Notes: generated by a model from the letters alone, not told the origin. 63,754 nt of DNA from Lentisphaerae bacterium GWF2_45_14 (GCA_001804785.1 MHBG01000079.1:1-63754); one strand, 5' to 3'. Counted from the first letter of the stretch, positions 17,677 through 27,344 are shown. Made by a program: numbers and translations.

Positions 17677-17903
17677 TTTAATTCCCTTTCTTGTTCAACA
17701 AACATCGTCAAAAATAATCGTGCAGTGAACCTTTTTCAACATTTATACGGCAATTAGATGACTTTCTCAGCTTTAAATAGCCAGTTTTGGTAAAGGCAGA
17801 GAAGAAACTGCCCAGCAAAAAATTAAGTCAAAAATTATTTAAACTCATTTGATTGCTTCGAGTTGTAAATTAACTTACAGAGCAATAAAAAAGGAGTCAG
17901 GAA

Positions 17904-19085
17904 ATGGCAGAAGAAATCTCATACGTTATCATAACGCCCTATTCGCTGATGAAATCACGCACCGGCGGCATTATGGCCAGGCTTCTCTCCCGGACAGACC
18001 TTGAGCTCGTGGCCGCAAAGATACTCGCACCATCCGCCGAGTTTGCCTATCAATATGCCCAATTGCTTGAAAACACGATCGGCAAGCACAACGAAAGGGC
18101 AGGGCGGATACTCGCGGACTATGTCAGAGAAAACTTTTCACCGCTCTCCGACGGAAGGCGTGAGAGGATACTCATGCTCCTCTTCAAGGGTGAGGACGCA
18201 TGCAGAAAACTATACACCATAGTCGGCGGACTGCCGAGTCACAGGGAAAAGGACACCTTTACCGGTGAGACAATCAGGGATACGTACGCCGACCTGATAA
18301 TAAATCCGGATGGGGCTGTAAAGCACTTCGAGCCTGCGGTACTTACTCCGCCGGACGAGCAGTCCTCTCGCGACAAGCTTAAGCTTTTTATGGATTTCGC
18401 CGAAAAAGAACCCAATGTCGTGGAAAATATCGCGGGCAGCGAGGACACTCATCAGAGGACCCTGACTATAATAAAGCCCGAAAACTGGAGGCACCCGAGT
18501 ACGAAGCCCGGCAACATTATTGATATATTCAGCCGCACGGGACTCCGGATTGTCGGCTGCAAACTGTACCAGATGTCAATAGCCGAAGCTCTTGAATTTT
18601 ACGGGCCGGTGCAGGGCGTGCTTAGAAAAAAATTCGCTACGGCGATTGCTGAAAAGGTCAGAGGAATTATCGAAAGCGAGCTTGGTTTAAAACTGGACGA
18701 AGGCGTTTTACCGAAACTTACTGATGCGGTGGGTCTCCCGTATGCGGATGACCAGTTCTATCAGATAATAGAGTTCATGTCAGGCTCAAAACCCTGCGAT
18801 TGTCCAGAATCGGACAAGGGCAAACCCGGAAAAGTCAAGTGCCTGGTTCTCATATATGAGGGTAAGGATGCGGTTACCAAAATCCGTGAGGTACTTGGGC
18901 CGACAGACCCGTCGAAGGCGCCTTCAGGCACAGTAAGAAGTGACTTCGGCCGCAGTGTGATGGTCAATACCGCACATGCGTCCGACTCTCCCGAAAACGC
19001 ACAGAGAGAAATGAAAATCGTAAAGATCGATTCTAACGATTTTTGTAGAATAATTAAAAACTACTTAGAGCAAAAAGGAAACTGA
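17904..19085 (+). CDS. ndk: Tandem-domain nucleoside diphosphate kinase-like protein
   Basis: Two NDK-fold domains are fused. The second (about residues 184-390) has the family start RTLTIIKPENW, a GTVRSDFG segment and the phosphohistidine H358 in NTAHASDSPENA. The first (about 4-160) has SYVIITPYSLM, GETIRDTYADLI and a histidine at 141 in VKHFEPAVLTPPDE, where the HxSDSxE signature is eroded. Normal NDK is about 140-150 residues, so 393 residues is a duplication with inserted helices. The enzyme balances NTP pools. The first half may be regulatory. GGAGTCAGGAA precedes the start. The aminotransferase begins 4 bp downstream, so the two genes are coupled. Confidence 0.87.
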   Translation: MAEEISYVIITPYSLMKSRTGGIMARLLSRTDLELVAAKILAPSAEFAYQYAQLLENTIGKHNERAGRILADYVRENFSPLSDGRRERILMLLFKGEDACRKLYTIVGGLPSHREKDTFTGETIRDTYADLIINPDGAVKHFEPAVLTPPDEQSSRDKLKLFMDFAEKEPNVVENIAGSEDTHQRTLTIIKPENWRHPSTKPGNIIDIFSRTGLRIVGCKLYQMSIAEALEFYGPVQGVLRKKFATAIAEKVRGIIESELGLKLDEGVLPKLTDAVGLPYADDQFYQIIEFMSGSKPCDCPESDKGKPGKVKCLVLIYEGKDAVTKIREVLGPTDPSKAPSGTVRSDFGRSVMVNTAHASDSPENAQREMKIVKIDSNDFCRIIKNYLEQKGN

Positions 19086-19089
19086 CGTT

Positions 19090-20271
19090 ATGCTCAATAT
19101 CGAGACCACAACAAAAGGCTTTATGAACGCTCTGACTCCATCGGCGACTCTCGCGATTACCGCGAAAGCAAAGGCGCTCAAGGCCGCTGGCCACGACGTA
19201 TGCGGCATGTCTGCCGGTGAACCCGATTTTGATACCCCTGAAAATATCAAAGATGCTGCGGTAAAGGCTCTTGCGAATGGTAAGACAAAGTATACCCCCG
19301 AGTCCGGTATCCCTGAACTCAAGGAGGCTATTGCCGAAAAGTTCATGAAGGAAAACGGAATAAAAACAAGCGCGAAGCAGATCATCACCGGACCCGGCGC
19401 CAAGTTCAGTGTCTTCAGTGCGGTAGCCGCCCTCTGCGGTCCCGGCGATGAGGTCATCCTGCCCGCGCCTTACTGGGTAAGCTATACCGAAATGATAAAG
19501 GCATGTGGTGCGAAAATCGTAACGATTCCCTGTTCTGCCGAAAATAATTACGAGCTTCTTCCCGCACAGCTTGAAGCCGCCGTTACCCCGAATACAAAGC
19601 TTCTTATACTGAACTCACCATCCAATCCGACGGGAGCGGTCTACAGAAAGCAGACGATTCAGGCGATTGCCGACATCGCGGTAAAGCATAACTTCATGGT
19701 GCTTGCCGACGAGATATATGAAAAACTTGTTTACGACACCGATTTCCCTCATGTAAGCATCGCTTCATTAAATGACAGCATAAATGCCCTCACAATCACA
19801 GTCAACGGGTTCAGTAAGGCATACGCCATGACCGGATGGAGGCTCGGCTATCTCAGCGCGCCTGAATGGCTTGCAAAGCGGATATCCGCCCTCCAGAGCC
19901 ATACGACCTCCCACCCGACATCCTTCGTTCAGGAAGCCGGTGTCGAGGCGCTGAAGGGTGACCAGAGCGCCGTGGAGAAGATGAGGCAGGCATTCAAAAA
20001 CAGACGAGATCTTATATATGGTCTTATGAGCGCCATTCCGGGGATGAAATGCATTCGTCCCGCCGGTGCGTTTTACATATTCTGCGATATCAGCTCTTTC
20101 GGATTGAGTTCATGGCAGTTCAGCGAAAAACTTCTCGAAGAGGGAAAGGTCGCGGTAATCCCCGGCGAACCTTTCGGAGCCGAAGGTAATATCCGCCTCT
20201 CATACGCGTGCTCGGAAGAGACCATAAAGAAGGCAGTGGAAAGAATCGGCAATTTTTGCAAGGGCCTCTGA
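19090..20271 (+). CDS. aspC: Aspartate/aromatic aminotransferase, class I
   Basis: This is a PLP-dependent fold-type I aminotransferase, close to the AspB/AspC Ib group. It shows SAGEPDFDTPENI near the N-terminus, the SPSNPTGAVY loop, the DEIYEKLVY segment with the PLP aspartate, the Schiff-base lysine in NGFSKAYAMTGWRLGY, and a C-terminal NIRLSYACS with the carboxylate-binding arginine. Its 393 residues fit. It is the second gene after ndk with a 4-bp gap. The amino donor and acceptor cannot be fixed from motifs alone, but aspartate/2-oxoglutarate is the usual pair. Confidence 0.9.
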   Translation: MLNIETTTKGFMNALTPSATLAITAKAKALKAAGHDVCGMSAGEPDFDTPENIKDAAVKALANGKTKYTPESGIPELKEAIAEKFMKENGIKTSAKQIITGPGAKFSVFSAVAALCGPGDEVILPAPYWVSYTEMIKACGAKIVTIPCSAENNYELLPAQLEAAVTPNTKLLILNSPSNPTGAVYRKQTIQAIADIAVKHNFMVLADEIYEKLVYDTDFPHVSIASLNDSINALTITVNGFSKAYAMTGWRLGYLSAPEWLAKRISALQSHTTSHPTSFVQEAGVEALKGDQSAVEKMRQAFKNRRDLIYGLMSAIPGMKCIRPAGAFYIFCDISSFGLSSWQFSEKLLEEGKVAVIPGEPFGAEGNIRLSYACSEETIKKAVERIGNFCKGL

Positions 20272-20375
20272 ATAGACCAGTTGAATTGTTGAAACACCGA
20301 ACACGTGGGGCTGTGCTTGAATATAGCACATAATTCCGCCGACTGTCGGGTTAATTTCCCAATTCAGAATATTCG

Positions 20376-20879
20376 TTATAGAGCAGGGAACGTTCCCTGC
20401 TTGTCTTTTCTGACTTTTTTGAAAAAAGACTGGAATAGTTCCTTGCAGTCGTCTTCGAGTATACCGGATTTTGCCTCGACATTGTGAAGCATTCCCTTGA
20501 ATCCGGTAACGTCCAGCGCGGATCCTGCGGCGCCTGACCGCGGGTCGGGCATGCCGTATATAACAGTTCTAATCCTGGAATTGACCATGGCTCCGGAACA
20601 CATGGCGCAGGGTTCTTTTGTTACGTAGATATCAACATTGTCGAGCCGCCAGTCGCCGAGTGCGGCTGATGCCTGGGTGATGACAAGTATTTCGGCGTGG
20701 GCGGTAGCGTCCTTGAGCTTTTCCACTTGGTTATAAGCGCGGGCGATTATTCTGCCGTTCATTACGGCGACTGCGCCGACGGGTACTTCGCCCTCTTCTG
20801 CCGCCATTTCCGCCTGGCGCAGTGCCGCTTTCATGAAATGGGCGTCGTCAAAGATTATTTGGGGAGTATCATCTGTCAT
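20376..20879 (-). CDS. tadA: tRNA-specific adenosine deaminase
   Basis: TadA converts adenosine to inosine at the wobble position of tRNA-Arg(ACG). The cytidine-deaminase fold is evident from the zinc/catalytic HAEILVITQA and PCAMCSGAMVNSRI motifs and from GEVPVGAV in the N-terminal strand. The 167 residues match bacterial TadA. It is the last gene of a four-gene minus-strand operon and starts 6 bp after the AAA+ ATPase. An 18-bp perfect palindrome at 20383-20400 lies in its last codons. Confidence 0.93.
   Translation of the reverse strand: MTDDTPQIIFDDAHFMKAALRQAEMAAEEGEVPVGAVAVMNGRIIARAYNQVEKLKDATAHAEILVITQASAALGDWRLDNVDIYVTKEPCAMCSGAMVNSRIRTVIYGMPDPRSGAAGSALDVTGFKGMLHNVEAKSGILEDDCKELFQSFFKKVRKDKQGTFPAL
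20383..20400 (+). terminator. Possible terminator of aspC inside the tadA 3' end
   Basis: GCAGGGAACGTTCCCTGC is a perfect palindrome able to form a 6-bp stem with a 6-base loop. It is followed on the plus strand by a T-rich run (TTGTCTTTTCTGACTTTTTT). It lies 112 bp after the aspC stop and could end that transcript. It is also tadA coding sequence, so the structure may be coincidental. Confidence 0.35.
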
Positions 20880-20885
20880 GATTCT

Positions 20886-22277
20886 TTATTCGCCGAGCTG
20901 CTGTTTACGGAGTTCGGCGATAGCCTCCTCCCCGTAAATGGCTTTAAGAATTTTTACATTTGCTTCGAGGAATATCTGAGAGTCGGGCCTGCTGATGACT
21001 TCCTCACGGGATAGGTCCAGCATTCGTTTGCGGAGCGCCGGATCCTTTTCATATTTCTCAAGGTAGTGTACCAGCGTGCGGGGGCTTAGTTCGTCGAATG
21101 CCTTCTGCCCGAAGCATTCAACGTAGTCTGCCGAGATTACGGAGACAAGGTCGGGGGGGGGATTCCTCATGCCTAGACTTATCAGAAAATCGTGTACCAT
21201 CTCCATGCACCGGATCTCGTCGAAAATCGGGAATTCAAAACTTCTGCCGCGGCTTGTTATGTTGGCCGGAAAACGTTGATTCGCCGCAATTACGATGCTT
21301 ACATTGGTCGGGAGCGCGAAACTGCCGCCGACGTTTGTCCTGAAATAATACCAGTCGACCTCAGAGACATTTATATCGTCGAAGAATATGACGAACTTTC
21401 TGTTTTTACGGGCGGCGAGCCTGCTTATGAGGTTTTCGAGCGGCTGCTCAAGAGATTCGGGCTCCGGCAGTATGAGTGAAAGGTTTTCGCATGAAAGCGC
21501 GTGTGCAATCGTGAAATGCGTTTTGCCGAGTCCGGGCAGAGACGATATCAGGAGCGGCAGATTGCTCTTTTCCCGCAAAAATGAATCAAAATACTCATGG
21601 AATTTGTGACGGGCTTCGGTATAACCGTAGAATTTGGACGCGGCGCGTATGGAGGCAAGGGCAACGGGAATGAAGACACCGTCAATAAAACGAAATGCGC
21701 GTCCGATTCTGAACGGGTCGAGCTCGAACGCTCTGGTTCTCAGCTTCTCAAGCATCAGAGGCGGAAGCTGCCCGTCTTCTATCCTGAACGGAGGAGGTAC
21801 TGATTTTAGTCTTGAAGCGGAGGGACTTATCTGTGAGAGGCCGTTTGCGCTTTTTGACTGTTTTATTGAAGCAGAGCAGAAATCGGTGAAAAGGTGAGAG
21901 CAGATGTCAAGGAGCCGGACGGCGTGGCTTACATAAAAAACGAGTTGATCTGTCTGTCGTTCTTCCAAGAAAAGTTCTTTGGCTACAAGGATTTCCAGTA
22001 TGCATGACTCCAATGTTTCGTTAAATTCTTCAGGGCTTTTTGTTTTTTCTGCAAGGGCGTTGATAAAATCGGAGGGGCGGACGGTATTTTCTTCATTTCC
22101 CTGCAAGGTGCTTTTTATTGAAGAGAGCGCATCGCGCAGAAGTTCCAGAAAGTTTGCGTTATTAATCTGGCGAATGCGGGAAACGCCGTTCACGGGTTCC
22201 TGAAACAGAACTCTGAACGAGTCTTCCGCCATTTCGGCGGCTTTTTCAAGTTTTTCAGTAGAGTTATTTTTTTTCAT
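20886..22277 (-). CDS. AAA+ ATPase, DUF815-like
   Basis: Residues 1-230 are helical with no recognised domain. The AAA+ core follows: Walker A SLPGLGKTH near 246-254, Walker B KFVIFFDDINVSE near 294-306, and a sensor-1-like IVIAANQRFP. The DD pair and the spacing to the following VDWYYFRTNVGG resemble the DUF815 ATPases, but the N-terminal half differs and the match is only moderate. Its role is unknown. It sits between yceH (12 bp) and tadA (6 bp) in one operon. Confidence 0.65.
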   Translation of the reverse strand: MKKNNSTEKLEKAAEMAEDSFRVLFQEPVNGVSRIRQINNANFLELLRDALSSIKSTLQGNEENTVRPSDFINALAEKTKSPEEFNETLESCILEILVAKELFLEERQTDQLVFYVSHAVRLLDICSHLFTDFCSASIKQSKSANGLSQISPSASRLKSVPPPFRIEDGQLPPLMLEKLRTRAFELDPFRIGRAFRFIDGVFIPVALASIRAASKFYGYTEARHKFHEYFDSFLREKSNLPLLISSLPGLGKTHFTIAHALSCENLSLILPEPESLEQPLENLISRLAARKNRKFVIFFDDINVSEVDWYYFRTNVGGSFALPTNVSIVIAANQRFPANITSRGRSFEFPIFDEIRCMEMVHDFLISLGMRNPPPDLVSVISADYVECFGQKAFDELSPRTLVHYLEKYEKDPALRKRMLDLSREEVISRPDSQIFLEANVKILKAIYGEEAIAELRKQQLGE

Positions 22278-22289
22278 AATTCATGAGGG

Positions 22290-22949
22290 TTAAAACTGTT
22301 TAATGAATTCATCGAATCTCTGGCGAAACGCGTCAAGCTCAGATTTGAGCGAGGCAATTTCCGATTCCATTGCGGATATTCTCTGATCGTATGAGACGAC
22401 AACCATGCCTTCTTTAGGGGTTTCAAAGGAACCGAAGTCCTCCGGGGTGACTGGTCCGTAAAAGAGGTGCATATAGCGGTTTTCGCGTCTACCCGGTTGG
22501 CGCGGTAGTTTTACTACAAACGGGCCTGATTCTTTTTCCATAAGACCCTGCATCGTCTGTTCGACCTCTTCGGGGCTGTTGAATTCGCAGCTTCTTCCGG
22601 AGCGGGTACGCAGTTCGCCGGGTGTCTGAGGGCCCCGCAGGAGGAGGAGGCACATTACGGCCATTTCCTGGTCGGAGAACTGAAATTTTTCATCCATGAG
22701 GTGTTCGAATTTGGAGGCTCTGTATCCGATAGTGTCGATTTGGTTTGCGAGCTTCTTCTGTCTGAGTTCGTAAAGAGCTTGGGATACAGCCGACTCATTG
22801 AGTTCCATGACCGGTTCGCGGCAGGATTTCTGGTTGCACGCATTTACGAGTGAATTCAAGCTAAGCGGATAATAGTCAGGTGTCTGCATTTCCTTTTCTA
22901 TGAGGCATCCGAGTACTCTTGCTTCGACTGGCGAAAGTATGAAATCCAT
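22290..22949 (-). CDS. YceH/DUF480 family protein
   Basis: The protein has the DUF480 hallmarks. It opens with SPVEARVLGCLIEKEMQTPD and YPLSLNSLVNACNQKS, forming two winged-helix domains. It ends in a coiled coil (MESEIASLKSELDAFRQRF) typical of the family. At 219 residues it is normal length. The biochemical function of the family is not established, although the double winged helix suggests DNA binding. It is the second gene of the STN-yceH-AAA-tadA operon. Confidence 0.93.
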   Translation of the reverse strand: MDFILSPVEARVLGCLIEKEMQTPDYYPLSLNSLVNACNQKSCREPVMELNESAVSQALYELRQKKLANQIDTIGYRASKFEHLMDEKFQFSDQEMAVMCLLLLRGPQTPGELRTRSGRSCEFNSPEEVEQTMQGLMEKESGPFVVKLPRQPGRRENRYMHLFYGPVTPEDFGSFETPKEGMVVVSYDQRISAMESEIASLKSELDAFRQRFDEFIKQF

Positions 22950-22975
22950 AGTTAAGGGCCTCCGTTTTCAGGCGT

Positions 22976-23866
22976 TCAGTTTTTACCGGACTCAGGTTTT
23001 TGATTTTTGGGTATTATAAGGACGGCATTGTCCTCTATTTTGCATCTCATTCCCAGGGAGGACGCTATATACTTAATTGCATCGCCTGCGGGTATTTCGT
23101 TTAGAGACAACGTTATATCGGGGATTTTACTCATGCCCTTCGTGCAGAGAAATATGTTGATTCCTCTGCCGGATGGGTCTTTTTCTCTTGTTTTTAAGGA
23201 TATATATTGGAGGACGGTCCGGGCGGATTCCTTTTTGAAATCGACGGAAATCTTGAGTTTTTTGAGTCTGTCCTTGATGTCGGTAAATGTGAACTCGCCA
23301 TTCTTTTCTGTGGCTGGATGCCTCCTCACGTCAATCCAGTCGGAGCCGGTAAAGATATTTGATATTATATCGTGGTTGACTCCTGTATTTTTGACTGTCA
23401 GTGTATTTGTTTTTTTATTATAGCTGATGGTGGAGCCGTCCGGGAAAGTGACGCCGTACGCCTTGAGGCACTCTTTTATATTCGCAAGATTCGCGGTAGC
23501 GGGGACGACAGTGGCGTTATACTGGGAGATATAAAGCTCATCGATGTTTTTCCCGATGATGAACGCGTTGTCGGATTTTGCGTATTTCATACCTGACTCC
23601 ATGCAGATATATCGGATAAGTTCATCGAGAGGTATATTTCTGAAACTCATGGTGAGCAAGGGCATTTCCTCCTGTGCAATTCCCGACGAGTTGAAAAGGA
23701 TGTTTGCTTTCCCTACACATTTTGAGGAGAGGAAAGAAAACGCCTCTTTTAGATTGGCATCTTCAAAATCCACTTTGTCGACAATGATATCTTCAGAAAG
23801 AAGAAGGAAAGCTGCAAAAAATGCCGCCGCAAAAGCCGCATTCCTCACAAGACTGTATATGTTCAC
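22976..23866 (-). CDS. Secreted protein with two STN-like domains, no secretin barrel
   Basis: A signal peptide or anchor (about residues 8-24) precedes two copies of a secretin/TonB short N-terminal-like domain. The first (about 32-110) has DANLKEAFSFLSSK, SFRNIPLDELIRYICMESGM and AFIIGK. The second (about 200-290) has LSLNEIPAGDAIKYIASSLGM and AVLIIP. Between them lies a segment with NTLTVKNTGVNHDIIS that resembles a secretin N1 domain. There is no pore domain at 296 residues, so it is not a complete secretin. It may bind envelope or secretion components. It is the first gene of the operon with yceH, 26 bp apart. Confidence 0.72.
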   Translation of the reverse strand: MNIYSLVRNAAFAAAFFAAFLLLSEDIIVDKVDFEDANLKEAFSFLSSKCVGKANILFNSSGIAQEEMPLLTMSFRNIPLDELIRYICMESGMKYAKSDNAFIIGKNIDELYISQYNATVVPATANLANIKECLKAYGVTFPDGSTISYNKKTNTLTVKNTGVNHDIISNIFTGSDWIDVRRHPATEKNGEFTFTDIKDRLKKLKISVDFKKESARTVLQYISLKTREKDPSGRGINIFLCTKGMSKIPDITLSLNEIPAGDAIKYIASSLGMRCKIEDNAVLIIPKNQKPESGKN

Positions 23867-23984
23867 CGTTCTCCTCCGTTTCTAGTTTCCCTTATAAATC
23901 TATCCCCGCCGTGTGTTTTATTCAAACGTCTATTGAATGGCGCTTTTTTAATACTATTTTAAAACAGAATATGGAGGGGGTCGA

Positions 23985-25943
23985 ATGGGACTTGACGGTT
24001 CTTCAACGCAGTGTGCATCCGGGAATAATTCTATGGCCTTTCATCTCAAAACATCTACATATCTGGAGAAGTTCCCTCTACCGTTAGTGGAGTGGGGGTG
24101 TGATATGGCAATAACAGAATGGAATTATGCCGCGGAAAAGCTTTTCGGATATAAGAAGGAGGATGTTTTTGAGGCCCAGTCACCGGAATCTGACGCGCCA
24201 TGGGCATTGAGGTACTGCATAGCCAAATTGAGAAAGCTTGTCTCATCCGGTGCGAAAACGGGTGAACTGCGAAGGCGGCGCGGCCTTTCCCTTTTTCTTG
24301 ATATATATATTGCCAAATCTGACGGCGAGGCGGCGGGGGCAGTTTCAATATTCAACGATGTCACAGCGGGCAGGAGGATGGAGAGGGCCATCAGGGAGTC
24401 CGGACTGCTCTACCGGAATACCATTGAAAACATGCGTGATGCGGTTTTTGTGGTAGACCGCGATCTTAAGATCACGCTTTTCAATCATTCTTTTATAGAT
24501 TTCTGCTCAAGGCTGAATGTCGGAAATTTTTCCGCGGGCAGCCGGCTTGATGAACTGTTTCCGTTTTTTTCGAGTAAGATAGCCGACGAGTACAATTTTG
24601 TCTTTCGCAATGGGAAGGTGCTTGATTCCGAAGATAATATCTTTACCGATGACGGGATACTGATAATAAGTGAAACAAAGATTCCCATCCTTGACGCTTC
24701 AGGGCATACAGAACGCATAATCACTGTTGCCTCTGATATTACGAAAAGACGCAAGTCTGAAGAAATGGTAAAATCCTCCGAGGCTAGTTTGAACGCGATA
24801 TTCGAGAATTCGGAAAGCATGATATTTTCAGTAGATGCGGCGATGCACTATAAGAAATTTAATCACGCCTTTTCGGAAACTGTCCGCAAATATTTCGGCT
24901 ACGCTCCGACAGTTGGTTCCCGCATGCTTGGGAATATGGCCGACAATCATAAAAAAATATTTCTTCCGATTCTGGAGCGAGCCCTTAAAGGAGAACGATT
25001 TTCTAAGGAAATTTCCGTGGATATCAACGGTTCGGCTATATGGCTTGAGAGCTGGTTCAGTCCGATTGTTCAGGATGGCGAACTTGGGGGCTTCGCGGCC
25101 ATAGTCAACAATACGACTCAGAAAAAGAAACTGGAAAAGGAAGCGGAAATACATCGCCAGCAGATTATTCAGGCAGACAAGATGATTTCGCTCGGAATAC
25201 TCGTCTCCGGGATTGCGCATGAGATAAATAATCCTAACAATTCCATAGCGATGAATGTGCCCCTCATTCAGAGGGCATGGAAAAGTCTTGAGCCGATTAT
25301 TGATGCGTACGGCAGGGAGCATGGTGATTTTTCCGTCGGCGGCTTGCCGTATTCTGAAATGAAAACTCTTATTCCTTCGCTGTTTGAGGGCATAAAGGGC
25401 GGATCTGAAAGGATAAAAAATATAGTAAGCGGACTCAAAGACTATTCCAAGCAGGACTCAGGGATGCCCAAGACCCAGGTTGATATAAACGGCGTTGTCG
25501 ATCAAGCCGTCATTATTCTTTGCAGTCTTATCAGAAAGGCCACGGATCAATTTCTCGTGAAGAAAAGGAACGATCTTCCGCCAATTTATGCGTCCGCCCA
25601 GAAGATAGAGCAGGTGCTTATTAATCTTGTCCAGAATTCATGCGCGGCCCTCGGGGACAGTCGCGGTCGTCTGGAAATAAGAACCGACTACGATCCCCAA
25701 AGCGACCGCGTGGTCCTGATTGTGGAGGACGAAGGCTCCGGAATAGGTTCCGAAAACCTTAAATATGTCAAGGATCCCTTTTTTACGACGAGGCGTGATT
25801 CGGGTGGGACGGGACTCGGACTTTCAATTTCTACGGGAATAGTAGAGGATTATCATGGGGAGCTCCTGATAGAGTCAAAGCTCGGCAAGGGGACAATCGT
25901 CTCAGTTAAAATACCATCATACAAAAAAACGTTTGAGGATTGA
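23985..25943 (+). CDS. Multi-PAS sensor histidine kinase (NtrB-like)
   Basis: Three PAS-type domains occupy roughly residues 20-135, 140-255 and 265-375. A short coiled coil and an H-box ISLGILVSGIAHEINNPNNS near residue 410 come next. The HATPase domain has LVQNSCAAL (N-box), EDEGSGIGSENL (G1) and GGTGLGLSIS (G2). No membrane span is visible, so it senses a cytoplasmic signal. GGAGGGGG upstream sets the start at 23985. The sigma-54 response regulator begins 3 bp after its stop and is the obvious partner. Confidence 0.93.
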   Translation: MGLDGSSTQCASGNNSMAFHLKTSTYLEKFPLPLVEWGCDMAITEWNYAAEKLFGYKKEDVFEAQSPESDAPWALRYCIAKLRKLVSSGAKTGELRRRRGLSLFLDIYIAKSDGEAAGAVSIFNDVTAGRRMERAIRESGLLYRNTIENMRDAVFVVDRDLKITLFNHSFIDFCSRLNVGNFSAGSRLDELFPFFSSKIADEYNFVFRNGKVLDSEDNIFTDDGILIISETKIPILDASGHTERIITVASDITKRRKSEEMVKSSEASLNAIFENSESMIFSVDAAMHYKKFNHAFSETVRKYFGYAPTVGSRMLGNMADNHKKIFLPILERALKGERFSKEISVDINGSAIWLESWFSPIVQDGELGGFAAIVNNTTQKKKLEKEAEIHRQQIIQADKMISLGILVSGIAHEINNPNNSIAMNVPLIQRAWKSLEPIIDAYGREHGDFSVGGLPYSEMKTLIPSLFEGIKGGSERIKNIVSGLKDYSKQDSGMPKTQVDINGVVDQAVIILCSLIRKATDQFLVKKRNDLPPIYASAQKIEQVLINLVQNSCAALGDSRGRLEIRTDYDPQSDRVVLIVEDEGSGIGSENLKYVKDPFFTTRRDSGGTGLGLSISTGIVEDYHGELLIESKLGKGTIVSVKIPSYKKTFED

Positions 25944-25946
25944 AAT

Positions 25947-27344
25947 ATGCACAGTTACCCAGAGTTTCCGATACTTATCGTAGATGATGATTCCAATATA
26001 TGTTTCAGCATGTCCAGTGTACTCAGGGCCGAGGGCATATCCAATGTGTTGGAATGTCAGAAAAGCGTTCAGACTCTCGATGTAATAAAAGAATCGGGTG
26101 CGCAGATTGTCCTGCTTGACCTTGTTATGCCGGGAAAAAGCGGGGAAGAACTCCTGCCCGCCATAAAAGACGAATTTCCCGATGTTGTTGTAATCATTGT
26201 TACCGGTAAGGATGGTCTGCAAACCGCACTCAATTGCATGAGAAACGGGGCTTACGATTATATATCAAAGCCCGTCGATGAAAACCTGCTTATTCCCAGC
26301 CTCAGGCGCGCTATAAAAATGCAGGAGCTAAAAGCGGAAAACGAAAAACTAACAAAGCATATTCTCGAAAAGTCCATCTCCAACCCGGCGGCCTTCGCTT
26401 CCATAATTACCCGCAGCGACAGAATGAAGAATCTCTTTTCATATTGTGAGGCCATTTCCCATAGCAGTCAGCCAATCCTGATAACAGGAGAAACGGGAAC
26501 AGGCAAGGAGCTTTTTGCGAAGGCAATCCATACTCTCAGCGGAAGAAATGGGAAATTTATAGCCGTAAACGTTTCGGGGCTTGAATCGACGATTTTTTCG
26601 GATACCCTCTTCGGTCACGTCAAAGGTGCTTTTACTGGGGCCGCAGGCATCCGAAAAGGACTCGTTGAGGAGGCAAAGGGCGGGGTGCTCTTCCTTGACG
26701 AAATCGGAGACTTGGACGAGCACAGCCAAGTAAAAATACTCAGGCTGCTTCAGGAACGGGAATACTCTCCGCTCGGCTCGGACGCTTCAAAGCTTACCGA
26801 TGCCAAAATAATCGTGGCAACTCTCAAGGATCTCCGGGAAAACGTGACGAAAGGTCTTTTCAGGAAAGACCTTTACTACCGGCTCCAGACTCATCACATA
26901 AAAATACCCCCGCTCAGGGAGCGGAAGGAAGATATTCAGCTTCTTCTCAATCACTTTCTTGAGGAAGCATGCCTCGAAATGGACAAGAAAATTCCAGCAT
27001 ATCCTCATGAATTGATCCAACATCTCAGTAATTACGACTTTCCCGGCAATGTCAGGGAACTTCGCTCCATGGTTTTCGACGCCATTACAGGCTATGTTTC
27101 TAAGATGCTTTCGTTGGAATCATTCAGGCTAAATATCGAAAATGCTCAGGCTTACACTGAGTTTATCGAAACACCGGGCGACAATATATATGGCAGTCTA
27201 ACGAAGCTTCCTACGTTGAAAAGCTCAAGCCAGATGCTTGTTGCCGAAGCAATGAGAAGGTCCGGCGGAAACCAGAGCGCCGCGTGTGTAATCCTCGGTA
27301 TTACCCAGCAGGCTCTCAGCCTTAGGCTCAAAACAGGGAAATAG
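25947..27344 (+). CDS. NtrC-family sigma-54 response regulator
   Basis: The domain order is receiver (about 1-125, acidic IVDDDS, phosphosite VLLDLVMPGKSG, lysine in YISKPVDEN), AAA+ (Walker A GETGTGKELF, GAFTGA loop in VKGAFTGAAG, Walker [12 protein letters not shown]), and a C-terminal Fis-type helix-turn-helix (SGGNQSAACVILGITQQALS). The intact GAFTGA shows that it can contact sigma-54. It forms a two-component pair with the upstream PAS kinase. A sigma-54-type promoter 222 bp beyond its end, in front of a CheY-like gene, is a plausible target. Confidence 0.95.
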   Translation: MHSYPEFPILIVDDDSNICFSMSSVLRAEGISNVLECQKSVQTLDVIKESGAQIVLLDLVMPGKSGEELLPAIKDEFPDVVVIIVTGKDGLQTALNCMRNGAYDYISKPVDENLLIPSLRRAIKMQELKAENEKLTKHILEKSISNPAAFASIITRSDRMKNLFSYCEAISHSSQPILITGETGTGKELFAKAIHTLSGRNGKFIAVNVSGLESTIFSDTLFGHVKGAFTGAAGIRKGLVEEAKGGVLFLDEIGDLDEHSQVKILRLLQEREYSPLGSDASKLTDAKIIVATLKDLRENVTKGLFRKDLYYRLQTHHIKIPPLRERKEDIQLLLNHFLEEACLEMDKKIPAYPHELIQHLSNYDFPGNVRELRSMVFDAITGYVSKMLSLESFRLNIENAQAYTEFIETPGDNIYGSLTKLPTLKSSSQMLVAEAMRRSGGNQSAACVILGITQQALSLRLKTGK

